A program made the position numbers and the translations under genes. The notes under the pieces were generated by a model that saw only the letters and a program-made list of their open reading frames with translations, was not told the origin of the DNA and did no database searches. DNA of 64,000 nucleotides, taken from NCBI RefSeq assembly GCF_900094625.1, contig NZ_FMAJ01000001.1:62001-126000 (forward strand). The letters run 5' to 3'. The stretch is from Rhizobium aethiopicum (GTDB lineage: Bacteria; Pseudomonadota; Alphaproteobacteria; Rhizobiales; Rhizobiaceae). This document shows, piece after piece, positions 30,640 to 39,640 of the stretch (position 1 is the first letter of the stretch; each line of letters begins with the position of its first letter).

Positions 30640-31035
30640 ATGTCGGGCATTCTTATCGCTACCTTGTTGGCAACGGCTTCAGCCAAGATTCCTGCCGGAT
30701 TGTCCGGTGGTGAAGTTCTCTATTCCGATTGCAGCGGGTCCCGGCAGTTTGTCGTCGGATATGTCGCTGGCTGGTTGGACAAATGGAATAGTGACGAGTA
30801 TCTCGCCCGTCGTATTTTTACCGAAGCCGCTCCCAAGCCCGGCAGGATGGTGAACTCGGCGCATTTTGCAATCGCCGTTGGCGTCAACATCTGTATTCCC
30901 GAGGGAACCACGGCGGAAGCAGTCGGGAGCACTCTGTGCACGTTCCTGGAGGAGAATCCGGGCATACGCGAGGCCACCGGCGACGAGCTGATGACCACCA
31001 TGGCTCACGATAAATATCACTGCCCGATTCCTTAA
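30640..31035 (+). CDS. Rap1a/Tai-like secreted protein
   Basis: A 131-residue product whose first 15 residues (MSGILIATLLATASA) are a signal peptide with cleavage before KIPAG. The mature domain (GEVLYSDCSGSRQFVVGYVAGWLD, then NICIPEGTTAEAV, then CTFLEENPGIREATGDELM) matches the Rap1a/Tai immunity-like fold with its paired cysteines. In type VI systems relatives neutralise peptidoglycan amidase effectors, but no such cluster is here, so it may be an orphan periplasmic protein. ATG 30640 is chosen because TGGGGAG lies upstream; a GTG six codons earlier is disfavoured. Confidence 0.75.
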   Translation: MSGILIATLLATASAKIPAGLSGGEVLYSDCSGSRQFVVGYVAGWLDKWNSDEYLARRIFTEAAPKPGRMVNSAHFAIAVGVNICIPEGTTAEAVGSTLCTFLEENPGIREATGDELMTTMAHDKYHCPIP

Positions 31036-31054
31036 GGACAGTCACAGCGGCTTA

Positions 31055-31264
31055 TTGGCTTCGATAAAACGGCTTAGCGAGGTGGCGGCATTCAACAGCG
31101 AGATCGGAACCGTGCTGACCATCGGCGATGCCGATCCGTTCCTCGACAATAACCGCTATCAGCCGGCTGCTCGGAGAAAAGAACATCCGCCACTAGTTGC
31201 ATGTCTGGGACGACCGTACCCACCGCGCCGGCGCCTGGCGGAAAATGGCGCCACGCTACGTCTG
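31055..31264 (+). pseudogene. C-terminal remnant of an esterase-like alpha/beta hydrolase
   Basis: The plus-strand frame from about 31055 reads AAFNSEIGTVLTIGDADPFLDNN; one frame over from about 31160 the continuation is SRLLGEKNIRH, an in-frame TAG, then LHVWDDRTHRAGAWRKMAPRY ending at TGA 31262-31264. The order (V-L-T-I-G-x-x-D-P-F, then L-L-x-x-K-x-I-x-H, then H-x-W-D, then W-R-x-M) is that of the C-terminus of COG4947-type esterases. It has one frameshift, one stop and no N-terminal two thirds, so it is a decayed fragment. It overlaps the 3' end of the dihydroxyacetone kinase gene by about 9 bases. Confidence 0.55.
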
Positions 31265-32902
31265 AACCAGACCCGCCGCCACCGCAAAGGCCGCGGCGAC
31301 CGCGACCGCGCCGGGATCGGCGACGCCGATGAGATCCCTTTCACTGACATAGGAGGCGCGTCCGGCTCTCGCCTTTGTCATCGTCTTCGTCGATTCCGCG
31401 CCTGATGCCGCCGCTCGGGCGGCTGCGGCGATGTCACCGGAGGCCAGTGCATTCAGGGCAGGCGAGAGCGCATCAATCATCGTCCGATCGCCGACCTTAG
31501 CGCCGCCGTAGAAGGTCATCCTTTCGAGACCGGCGAGAAGGGCTGCCGATATATCTGCCTTGTCGGCCATTGCCTTGCCTGCGGCGGTGAAGAAGATCGA
31601 CAGCAGCACGCCGCTTGATCCGCCCATGCTGGCGCCGAGAATGTCGCCGATGGCAGCAAACAGCGCGACCGGCCGGTCGAGCGGCAAGGTGTCGCGACGG
31701 GCAAGCAGGCTTCGGGCGCCTGATGCTACCGTCGAGCCGGTATCACCATCGCCGACGCGGCCGTCGAGGCGGTTGAGCTCGCTCTCCAGCGAGATCAGGT
31801 GCTCGCAGAGCGCGGTGATCAGGCGGCGGTTGCCGGGGTGATCCGCGGCCGCGGCTTCAGTGATCAAGCCGTCGGCCGCTTTCGGCGCGGCGATGATTTC
31901 GATCGCGTTGCGTTCGACGGCCGGCATCCAGGCGTGCGGCTCGACCTCTGCGGTCAGAGCCGTCTCGCGCTCGGCGTCGAGCGGGATCAGCGACAGCGAG
32001 AAACCGTTCATGTTGAGCGCGGTCATCATCGGCGCCGGCCCGATGATCAGGCGGACGCGGCTGCCGAGCGGCGAGGCCAGCACCGCATTGGCGATCACGG
32101 CCATTTCGAGCGGTGGCACGGCACCGAGATTGTTGATGAGGAGCGCGTGGTCGGCCACGCCGCCTGGCGCTGCCGAGAGGCGTGCAACCATTGTCGCAAC
32201 AATATCGGCCACGGGCTGCAACGCGATGCGCTCGGCGCCCGGCTCGCCGTGAATGCCGAGGCCGAGCTCGCCCTCGTCGGCGCCGAGCCGGTCCTCGTGC
32301 ACTTGGCCGGGCACGCTGCAGCTGGACAGCGACATGCCGAGCGAGACGATCTCGCCGGCAGCACTTCTCGCCCGAGCTGCAACGGTTTTCAAATCCGCGC
32401 CGCTTTCGGCGTGGTAGCCCGCAATCTTGTGGACGAAGAGCGTGCCGGCCACTCCGCGCGGCTGGTTGATGCCGGGCAGCGCGATGTCGTCAGCGACGAT
32501 CACCATCGCGACGTCGAAACCTTCGGCGCGAGCCTTTTCGGCGGCAAGGCCGAAATTCAGGCGGTCACCGGTATAGTTCTTGACGATCAGCAGGGCGCCG
32601 TTCGGGCCGGTCACCGCCCGGATCGCCGTCAGCACCGCATCGACGCTCGGGGAGGCGAAGATCTCGCCGGAGATGGCGGCAGTCAGCATGCCCCTGCCGA
32701 CGAAACCGGCATGGGAGGGTTCGTGGCCGGCGCCGCCGCCCGAGATGATCGCGACTTTCGACCTATCCCAGTCGGCGCGAAGGATCACTTTTATGTCGGG
32801 AAAGCTGTCGAGGCGGGCAAGGCGACCCTTGCTGCTCGTCAGGAGCAGGCCGTCCAAAGCTTCGGTGACGATGTTTTCCCTGCGGTTGAAGAAGTGTTTC
32901 AT
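31256..32902 (-). CDS. ATP-dependent dihydroxyacetone kinase (fused DhaK-DhaL)
   Basis: This 548-residue enzyme phosphorylates dihydroxyacetone with ATP to dihydroxyacetone phosphate. The N-terminal DhaK domain (about 1-335) shows ISGGGAGHEPSHAGFVG (residues 53-69) and GIHGEPG with His218, the residue that forms the covalent hemiaminal with substrate. The C-terminal DhaL domain (about 350-548) has GRVGDGDTGSTVASGA, with the Mg-binding Asp residues, and GGSSGVLLSIFF. It therefore belongs to the single-chain Citrobacter-like class rather than the PTS-dependent class. No glycerol genes are adjacent. ATG 32902 (MKHFFNRREN) is preferred to longer frames upstream that run into the intergenic region. 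Confidence 0.93.
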   Translation of the reverse strand: MKHFFNRRENIVTEALDGLLLTSSKGRLARLDSFPDIKVILRADWDRSKVAIISGGGAGHEPSHAGFVGRGMLTAAISGEIFASPSVDAVLTAIRAVTGPNGALLIVKNYTGDRLNFGLAAEKARAEGFDVAMVIVADDIALPGINQPRGVAGTLFVHKIAGYHAESGADLKTVAARARSAAGEIVSLGMSLSSCSVPGQVHEDRLGADEGELGLGIHGEPGAERIALQPVADIVATMVARLSAAPGGVADHALLINNLGAVPPLEMAVIANAVLASPLGSRVRLIIGPAPMMTALNMNGFSLSLIPLDAERETALTAEVEPHAWMPAVERNAIEIIAAPKAADGLITEAAAADHPGNRRLITALCEHLISLESELNRLDGRVGDGDTGSTVASGARSLLARRDTLPLDRPVALFAAIGDILGASMGGSSGVLLSIFFTAAGKAMADKADISAALLAGLERMTFYGGAKVGDRTMIDALSPALNALASGDIAAAARAAASGAESTKTMTKARAGRASYVSERDLIGVADPGAVAVAAAFAVAAGLVQT

Positions 32903-33039
32903 CGATTGAGCCCGTCCGTTTTTCGCGCTGTCGCTTTGTCTTTTTGCCGATCTCAAGAGGCGCTGTCCACCCGCATTGAAGGGCGCACGGTGTTTGACGA
33001 ATCGCAAAAATTTCGTTCGCGAGCGTACCGATACGGCGC

Positions 33040-33144
33040 AAACTGGCCTCGCTGCCGCATGGACAGCAGGATATGGACCTTGACGCCGCTCCTGTTTTCC
33101 CGGGAGCGGATCAAACTTGGGCCTCGCTTCGGCGGGGCTTTTTT
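33040..33144 (+). ncRNA. Candidate small RNA ending in an intrinsic terminator
   Basis: Between the divergent dihydroxyacetone kinase (start 32902) and MFS (start 33330) genes, the plus strand carries two consecutive hairpins with no coding gene upstream: CCGCTCC (33086-33092) with GGAGCGG (33103-33109), then the terminator at 33121-33144. An intrinsic terminator needs an upstream transcript, so a short RNA starting somewhere in 32950-33060 is inferred. The 5' end given is a guess. The alternative is termination of antisense read-through or attenuation in a long leader of the MFS gene. Confidence 0.45.
33121..33144 (+). terminator. Orphan Rho-independent terminator
   Basis: GCCTCGC (33121-33127) and GCGGGGC (33132-33138) form a 7-bp stem with one G-T pair and a TTCG loop, followed by six Ts (33139-33144). 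No plus-strand gene ends within 2 kb upstream; the MFS gene starts 185 bases downstream. Confidence 0.85.
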
Positions 33145-33329
33145 CTTGGCCGGCCGGGGCGAGCCGCGAATATTTCCGGGTAGTGCAAGATTTAGCCTTT
33201 CCGGTCCGATGCAACGGGCGTATTCAGCCAACGCGTGGTTCATATCCGCGCTCCCTCGCGCGGCAGATCTCCGATTGGCTTCCTTCCCGTTTGCCTGCCG
33301 CGTCATCCGGAATTTTCGTTGGCAGGTTC

Positions 33330-34775
33330 ATGACCACGGCAGAGACGAGCGAGCAGGGGCAAGAGGCAGCGGGTGGCCGGCAGGCGAAGATCGTGGCGCT
33401 GGTCGTCGCCGTTTCCTTCTTCATGCAGATCCTCGACGGCACGATCGTCGCCACCTCGCTGCCGCAGATGGCGGCAAGCTTCGGCGTGCAGCCGGTGTCG
33501 ATGAGCATAGGCATCACCATCTACATGCTGACGATGGCAGCCTTCATTCCGCTGTCGGGCTGGCTTGGTGACCGTTTCGGCGCGCGCCGCGTCTTCCTGG
33601 TGTCGATCGGCGTCTTCACCGGCGCCTCGCTCTTCTGCGGGCTCTCCGGCAGCCTTACGGAATTCGTGCTGTGGCGTGCGCTGCAGGGAGCGGGCAGCGC
33701 GCTGATGACGCCGGTCGGGCGCATCATCGTGCTGAAGAACGCCCGCAAGTCCGAACTCGTTCAGGCAATCGCGCTGATCACCTGGCCGGCGCTGACGGCG
33801 CCCGTGGTCGGCCCCGTGCTCGGCGGCTTCATCACCACCTATGCCAGCTGGCATTGGAACTTCCTGATCAACATCCCGATCGGCATCATCGGCATGGGGC
33901 TTGTGCTGCGTTTCGTGCCCGAGCAGCGCGAGGCCGATCCCGGCCGGCTGGACATTCTCGGCTTCGTACTGAGCGCGACAGGGCTGACCTTCCTGCTCGC
34001 CGCGCTCGAGCTTTCGGTCAAATGGGAAGGCGGGCTTTGGCCCGTCATATCCATGCTGGCCGCCGGCGTCGTATTATCCATCATGGCGACGCGGCACTTC
34101 CTCGCCGTCGACAATCCGTTGCTCGATCTCTCGGCCTTCCGCGTCCAGACTTTCTCGATGTCGACGCTCTCGGCGGGCACGGCCTGCCGGACGGCGATCA
34201 ATGCGACGCCCTTCCTGCTACCCCTCCTGCTCCAGCTCGGCTTCGGGCTGAGCTCGATTGCCGCCGGCACCTATCTGCTCGTCTATTTCCTCGGCAATCT
34301 CAGCATGAAGACGGTGACGACGCCGCTCTTGCGCTTCTTCGGCTTTCGCACCGTCCTCGGGATCAACGGGCTGATCGCGGCGTTTTCGATCGTCGCCTGC
34401 GGTTTCCTGACGCCGGACACGCCGCTGTTTCTCATGCATGCGCTGCTTTTTCTCGCAGGCCTGTCGCGGTCGATGGAGTTCACGGCGCTGAACACGCTCG
34501 CCTTCGCCGATATAGGCCCGGCACAGCGCAGTTCGGCCTCGACGCTGTCGAGCATGCTGCAGCAGGTATCGATGCTGCTCGGCGTCGCGGTGGCTGCTGC
34601 CGTGCTCAACATTTCCTCGGCTTTGAGAGGCGCCGACAATCCCGTGCTGGCCGATTTCCGCTGGGCCTTCGTCGTGGTCGGCGCGATTGGCATCGTCTCG
34701 TCGCTGCGCTTCCTGCAACTGCCGAAGGAGGCGGGCGCCGAAGTCTCGGGCCACCGCAGATTCCAGAGTAATTAG
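33330..34775 (+). CDS. MFS drug-efflux transporter, DHA2 (14-helix) family
   Basis: The 481-residue inner-membrane protein has DHA2 hallmarks: motif D1 LDGTIVATSLPQMAAS after the first helix, motif A LGDRFGARRVFLV, motif B LWRALQGAGSALMTPVGR and the drug/H+ antiport motif C ALTAPVVGPVLGGFI, followed by HWNFLINIPIGIIG. This class exports lipophilic compounds with proton antiport. ATG 33330 is taken as the start because the preceding 71 codons of open frame overlap the orphan terminator and are not membrane-like; GGCAGG precedes it. The regulator and substrates are unknown. Confidence 0.9.
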   Translation: MTTAETSEQGQEAAGGRQAKIVALVVAVSFFMQILDGTIVATSLPQMAASFGVQPVSMSIGITIYMLTMAAFIPLSGWLGDRFGARRVFLVSIGVFTGASLFCGLSGSLTEFVLWRALQGAGSALMTPVGRIIVLKNARKSELVQAIALITWPALTAPVVGPVLGGFITTYASWHWNFLINIPIGIIGMGLVLRFVPEQREADPGRLDILGFVLSATGLTFLLAALELSVKWEGGLWPVISMLAAGVVLSIMATRHFLAVDNPLLDLSAFRVQTFSMSTLSAGTACRTAINATPFLLPLLLQLGFGLSSIAAGTYLLVYFLGNLSMKTVTTPLLRFFGFRTVLGINGLIAAFSIVACGFLTPDTPLFLMHALLFLAGLSRSMEFTALNTLAFADIGPAQRSSASTLSSMLQQVSMLLGVAVAAAVLNISSALRGADNPVLADFRWAFVVVGAIGIVSSLRFLQLPKEAGAEVSGHRRFQSN

Positions 34776-35018
34776 CATAGCCCCGGAACCAATCGGACGG
34801 TTCTGCGTTGAAGGGCCGTTAATTCGCATTTTCACCTCCCTCCTGTTTGACGGCCTCCGAAATGCCGGTTCTCCGACATCCTGCTTCCGCGCCGCCTGCG
34901 ACAAGAGCGAGGGGCAGGCGCTGTTTACCTCAGGCAGTCAATGCAATACGACATTGCCATGCCGACGACTCGGACGCTTGCGGGCGGTCGTTGCTTAGAG
35001 AGAACGCCGGGAGATGGA

Positions 35019-36083
35019 ATGAGCAATTCTAGCGGCGATGCGGATGCCCTGATCCACATCCTCTATATCGACGATGATGAGGGGCTCGCCCTCCTGATGC
35101 AGAAGAACCTTGCGCGGCGCGGTTTTTCGGTCGAGTGGGCGCAGAATGGTGCTGCCGGCCTGGAGCGGCTCGGCGAGGGCGGCATCGATGCCGTGGTGCT
35201 CGATCATCTGCTAAGCGGCGAGACCGGGCTCGATATCCTGCCTTGCATCACGGCAATGACGGATCATCCGCCTGTCATCTATGCTACGGGTTCGGACGAC
35301 ACCAGTATCGCGGTCGCGGCGCTGAAGGCCGGTGCCGACGATTATATGCTGAAGGGAATTTCGGCCGACTATTTCGATCTGCTCGCCGCCGCCCTCGAAC
35401 AGGCGTTGGAGCGGGCGCGTTTTCGTCGCGAGACAGCGCACGCGCAGGAGGTGATCCGCCAGCAGCGCGATCTCGCGGAAATGCTGCTTGCCGAGGTCAA
35501 TCACCGTATTGCCAACAGCCTCGGCCTCGTCGGCGCACTGATCCGCATGCAATCCTCGATGACCCAGGACCAGGTGGCGATCGATGCGCTGCACGAAACG
35601 CAGATGCGGATCAACGCCATCGCCAGCGTCCACCGCCGGCTCTACACCAACCGGCAGGTCGGCTCGGTGCAGGTCGACGAATATCTGGATAGCTTGCTCA
35701 CGGAACTCGAAGCTTCGATGCGTGACGACAAGCGGCCGCACCGCATCGTACTCGCCGCAAAACCGGTCAATCTGGCAACCGACAAGGTGATCACGCTCGG
35801 GTTGATCGTCAGTGAACTCGTCACCAATGCCTTCAAATATGCCTATCCCGACAACGTCTCTGGCGAGATTCGCGTCTTCGTCGACCAAACGGAAGAGGCG
35901 TTGCGTGTCATTGTCGAGGATGATGGCGCTGGCTTCGATCCGTCGAGTCCGGCGCGAGGAACCGGTCTTGGCACGCGGATCCTGACGGCCATGGCCGCCA
36001 GCTTGAAATCGGATTTCGCCTACGATCCTGAGCATGACGGGACGAAGGCGACGCTGGTATTTTCGTTGCATGAGGGGAAGTAA
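35019..36083 (+). CDS. Receiver domain fused to HWE/HisKA_2-type histidine kinase
   Basis: The 354-residue protein begins with a receiver domain (about 14-130) with acidic pocket YIDDDEG, phosphoacceptor Asp in VVLDHLLSGE and Lys in YMLKGI. It is followed by a HisKA_2 dimerisation region with the His in LLAEVNHRIANSLGLV (about residue 163) and an HATPase domain (LGLIVSELVTNAFKYAYP, then DDGAGFD, then GTGLGTRIL). Receiver-before-kinase order suggests it is phosphorylated by, and answers to, another kinase. No transmembrane segment is present. GGGAG precedes ATG 35019. No cognate regulator is adjacent. Confidence 0.92.
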   Translation: MSNSSGDADALIHILYIDDDEGLALLMQKNLARRGFSVEWAQNGAAGLERLGEGGIDAVVLDHLLSGETGLDILPCITAMTDHPPVIYATGSDDTSIAVAALKAGADDYMLKGISADYFDLLAAALEQALERARFRRETAHAQEVIRQQRDLAEMLLAEVNHRIANSLGLVGALIRMQSSMTQDQVAIDALHETQMRINAIASVHRRLYTNRQVGSVQVDEYLDSLLTELEASMRDDKRPHRIVLAAKPVNLATDKVITLGLIVSELVTNAFKYAYPDNVSGEIRVFVDQTEEALRVIVEDDGAGFDPSSPARGTGLGTRILTAMAASLKSDFAYDPEHDGTKATLVFSLHEGK

Positions 36084-36109
36084 ATAAAAGGGGAAAGCAG
36101 GCCGTGCGG

Positions 36110-36212
36110 CTCACTTATCCGGCTGCCGCCCCTGACCCGTCCTCCGGCGGAGGTGCCGCCCGCGAATCTCCTCTCGCGGCCTGGAGAAGGTGGCGGCAGG
36201 CGGATGAGAGCG
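36110..36212. repeat. RIME-like rhizobial palindromic repeat
   Basis: The segment ends GGAGAAGGTGGCGGCAGGCG and GATGAGAG, the recognisable right arm of the rhizobial intergenic mosaic repeat, and its left part (GGCTGCCGCCCCTGACCCGT, then GGAGGTGCCGCC) is a degraded complementary arm around a CGCGAATCTCCTCTCGCGG centre. It lies between the kinase gene and the DUF924 gene. It is non-coding and could fold into a long hairpin. Confidence 0.65.
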
Positions 36213-36292
36213 CGAATGCACGGTAATATGTATTCTTCTACAATGGCTTACCGAACTCGTATCATCAAACCTCACGCTAAGGGAGGCAGGAC

Positions 36293-36844
36293 ATGAAGAC
36301 GATCCGCACACCTCGGGAGGTTTATGAATTCTGGTTCGTCCGATGTGGCCGGGAGCTCTGGTTTCGTCCGCCGCCGGAGCTCGATATCGAGATCCGCGAT
36401 GTTTTCCGCGATACGCATCTGGCGCTTGCCGCAGGTATCGGCGATGAATGGCGGGCCGACCCGGTGAGCCGGCTGGCGGCCGTCATCGTGCTGGACCAAT
36501 TTCCCCGCAACATCTATCGCGGCACGGGGCTTGCCGTTGCCACCGATGGGCTGGCGCTTCGGGAAGCCAAGCTGGCGCTTGGCGTCGGCGCAGACCAGGC
36601 CGTTGACCATGCATGTCGAACTTTCTTCTACCTGCCGTTCGAGCACGCAGAGAGCCTCGACGAGCAGGAGCGTTCGGTGGCCCTCTTCACCGCGCTCGGC
36701 GACGAGGAATATCTGGATTATGCGGTTCGCCACCGTGAGGTGATCGCCGCCTATGGGCGTTTTCCTCACCGCAACGCCATGCTCGGGCGGGAATCGACGG
36801 CCGCGGAACTTGATTATCTCGCGAAGCCCGGCGCCGGCTTCTGA
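36293..36844 (+). CDS. DUF924 family protein
   Basis: The 183-residue product is an all-helical DUF924 protein, a TPR-like fold of unknown function. Family signatures visible are VYEFWFVRCGRELWFRPP at the N-terminus, VIVLDQFPRNIYRGTGLA near residue 65 and FYLPFEHAESLDEQERSVAL near residue 110, ending with YGRFPHRNAMLGRESTAAEL. GGGAGG precedes ATG 36293 by about 8 bases. It has no signal peptide. It appears to be a single-gene unit. Confidence 0.94.
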   Translation: MKTIRTPREVYEFWFVRCGRELWFRPPPELDIEIRDVFRDTHLALAAGIGDEWRADPVSRLAAVIVLDQFPRNIYRGTGLAVATDGLALREAKLALGVGADQAVDHACRTFFYLPFEHAESLDEQERSVALFTALGDEEYLDYAVRHREVIAAYGRFPHRNAMLGRESTAAELDYLAKPGAGF

Positions 36845-36954
36845 ACGCCTCGCTTAAAGCGCGCAAGGGTTTCGGGGAGGTGACCTGAGCGCAGGAACAA
36901 GCTCGGTGCAAGGCGCATTAGGCATCTTCCGCCTTTCTGTCGCCTTTCTTTGCG

Positions 36955-39528
36955 ATGAAAAGCGAGCATTCAATTTCGACGACAACCTTTCCGGAGGCCT
37001 TTTTGCGGCTGAGATCCATCCTGCTTCGCACCATTCTCCTCGTGACGCTGACGCTTGCCGGCGCGCATTTCGAGAGCGCAGCAGCCCTCGCGCAGGAACC
37101 GCAGTTGCAGTCAGCGGCAGGAGAGACGCCGCTTGTCGATACGCCGTCTGCCCAGGCGGCGAAGGAGATTGACAAGGCGAAGGTCCAGCTTGGCTCGCTT
37201 CAAGACAGCGTCAAGGAAAATGCCGACAATGACGATGCGCTGGTCGGGCTTGCGGCTAAGGCAGACGAGCTCAGCCGTGCGGTCATCGCCATATCGGTGA
37301 ATCTGAGGCCGCGTTTCGACCAGATCAAGAACCGGCTGACCGAGATAGGCGAGCCGCCAAAGGACGGGCAGCCGCCTGAGGCGCAGATCGTCACGGACGA
37401 GCGTAACGCGCTCGGCGCCGAGCGCGCGCAGATCAACGCCGTGACCGGCGACGCCGAAAACCTGTCGATCGCCGTGACAAAACTCGTGAACGAGATCATC
37501 GCGATGCGGCGGCAGCTGTTCGCCGACACGCTTTTCAGGCGTACGGAAATCTCCGTCTCGGTGCTCGACGATGCCGCCAGCGCCTTTGTGCACGAGGTCC
37601 GCGAATTCTCGCACGCTTTAGCGAGCTGGGCCTCCTTCGTCTGGAAATTCAAGCGGTTTCCGCTGTTTGCGGCGATCTTTCTGTCGCTCGCCTCCGCCCT
37701 TATCCTGCTTTCCGGCAGCTACCGGCTCTTCGGCTCCTATCTGCGCCGCGACGAGGCGGTCGAGAACCCGTCCTATATCGGCCGGCTGTCGATCGCCTTC
37801 TGGTCGACCTTGATCCGCACGCTGGCACTTGCGGTGCTGCTCGTCACCTCCTTTTTCTTCCTCAACAGTTTCAACGTGCTGAGACCCGACATCGCGCCGG
37901 TCATCGGCGCGCTGTTCGGCACGATCGGGCTCGTCTATTTCGTCGGCCGCTTCGTCAACGCCATCTTCGCGCCGCGCGAACCGCACTGGCGGCTGGTGAA
38001 GCTTTCCAATCTCGGCGCCCGCTCGATCGGCTACTGCCTTTCGGCGATGGCGGTCGTCAACGGGCTCGACTATCTCTTCGGCACGGTCAGCGAGGCGATG
38101 GGTTCGCCGCTTGTACTGACCGTCGTCCGGAGCCTGATTGCTGCGCTGATCATCGGCATCATCCTGATCGCCGTCTCGTTCAGCAAGCCGATGCTGGCGC
38201 GAAACGGCGATCCCGACGCGCCGGGCAGACATTGGCCGCGCGGCATGGCAATCATCCTGCGCGTGGTCGGCGCCGCCTTGATCGTCACGGCGCTTGCCGG
38301 TTACGTCGGGCTTGCCCGTTTCGTCGCCACGCAGCTCATCATCACCGGGGCTGTTGTCGCCACCATGTATGTCGGCCTGCTCTCCGGCAAGGCGATCTCG
38401 CGGCAGGAAAGCTTCGGTGACACCTTCTTCGCCCGCTTCCTGACGCGGCGCTTCAACCTCGGCCCGGTGGCGATTGATCAGGTCGGCCTGCTCGTCGGCC
38501 TCGCCATCTATGCGGTAGCGCTGTTCGTCGGCATCCCGCTGATCCTGCTGCTCTGGGGTTTCCATGTGCAGGACCTGCAGCTTATCGCCTTCCGGCTGTT
38601 TACAGAGGTCAAGCTCGGCGGCATCAGCATCTCGCTGCTCGGCATCTGCACCGGCATCCTGCTCTTTGCCGGCGTTTACCTATTGACGCGCTGGCTGCAG
38701 CGCTGGCTCGACGGCAATGTGATGGCGCGAAGCCATGTCGATCTCGGCGTACGCAATTCGGTCAAGACGGGCATCGGCTATCTCGGCGTCGGCATTGCCG
38801 CGATCATCGGCGTTTCGGCGGCCGGTATCGATCTGTCGAGCTTCGCGCTCGTCGCCTCGGCGCTATCGGTCGGGATCGGTTTCGGCCTGCAGAACATCGT
38901 CTCCAACTTCGTCTCGGGCCTGATCCTGCTCGTCGAGCGGCCGTTCAAGGTCGGAGACCATGTCGTCTCGGGCACGGCCGAAGGCATCGTCAAGCGCATC
39001 TCGGTACGCGCCACCGAGATCGAGACCTTCCGCAAGCAGTCGATCATCGTGCCGAATTCGGAGCTGATCAACGGCCTCGTCGGCAACTGGACGCATCGCA
39101 ACAAGATCGGCCGCTCGGAAATCCCGGTCTCCGTCAGCTACGACGCCGATCCGCAGAAGGTGATGGACATCCTGCTGGAGCTGACAGCCAAGGTGCAGCT
39201 TGTCATGCGCAATCCCGAGCCGCATGTCGAATTCCTGCGTTTCGGCCCCTATTCGCTGGATTTCGAACTGCGCTTCTTCCTCGCCGACATGGGCGACAGC
39301 ATGACGGTGCGCAACAATCTCAGGATCGAGATCCTCAAGCGCTTCAAGGCAGAAGGCATCGAGATCCCGCTGCCGCAGAGCGACCTTACGATCCATCGTG
39401 AGGCTGCCCCGGTCCTTCCCCATGCGGTCAAGGAGCATGTGGACGACCACGAAAATTCCCGGAACAGACCGGAGGAGGAAGACGAGCGGCCGGTGCGGCA
39501 GCTGCGAGGTCGGGCGGCGGAGAGCTGA
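36955..39528 (+). CDS. Large MscS-family mechanosensitive channel with DUF3772 domain
   Basis: The 857-residue inner-membrane protein opens as an osmotic safety valve. It has a signal peptide (ILLRTILLVTLTLAGAH), a periplasmic helical DUF3772-type domain at about 45-235, about ten transmembrane helices (240-620) and a MscS domain: pore-lining helix and beta domain at IGVSAAGIDLSSFALVASAL, then SVGIGFGLQNIVSNFVSGLI, then FKVGDHV. The C-terminal tail is acidic and low complexity. ATG 36955 has no Shine-Dalgarno sequence; TTG 37003 has GGAGG five bases upstream and would begin directly with the signal peptide, so it is a real alternative start. It stands alone. Confidence 0.92.
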   Translation: MKSEHSISTTTFPEAFLRLRSILLRTILLVTLTLAGAHFESAAALAQEPQLQSAAGETPLVDTPSAQAAKEIDKAKVQLGSLQDSVKENADNDDALVGLAAKADELSRAVIAISVNLRPRFDQIKNRLTEIGEPPKDGQPPEAQIVTDERNALGAERAQINAVTGDAENLSIAVTKLVNEIIAMRRQLFADTLFRRTEISVSVLDDAASAFVHEVREFSHALASWASFVWKFKRFPLFAAIFLSLASALILLSGSYRLFGSYLRRDEAVENPSYIGRLSIAFWSTLIRTLALAVLLVTSFFFLNSFNVLRPDIAPVIGALFGTIGLVYFVGRFVNAIFAPREPHWRLVKLSNLGARSIGYCLSAMAVVNGLDYLFGTVSEAMGSPLVLTVVRSLIAALIIGIILIAVSFSKPMLARNGDPDAPGRHWPRGMAIILRVVGAALIVTALAGYVGLARFVATQLIITGAVVATMYVGLLSGKAISRQESFGDTFFARFLTRRFNLGPVAIDQVGLLVGLAIYAVALFVGIPLILLLWGFHVQDLQLIAFRLFTEVKLGGISISLLGICTGILLFAGVYLLTRWLQRWLDGNVMARSHVDLGVRNSVKTGIGYLGVGIAAIIGVSAAGIDLSSFALVASALSVGIGFGLQNIVSNFVSGLILLVERPFKVGDHVVSGTAEGIVKRISVRATEIETFRKQSIIVPNSELINGLVGNWTHRNKIGRSEIPVSVSYDADPQKVMDILLELTAKVQLVMRNPEPHVEFLRFGPYSLDFELRFFLADMGDSMTVRNNLRIEILKRFKAEGIEIPLPQSDLTIHREAAPVLPHAVKEHVDDHENSRNRPEEEDERPVRQLRGRAAES

Positions 39529-39640
39529 ACGCCTCATTCAGCCATCATTCACAGGTGTATGTGCATGATCCCTTCCATCGGGATCGCTGCCGAGGGCAGC
39601 ACCGGTTTTTCGAGGGGAGGGCGCGCTAGCGCCGCCGCAC

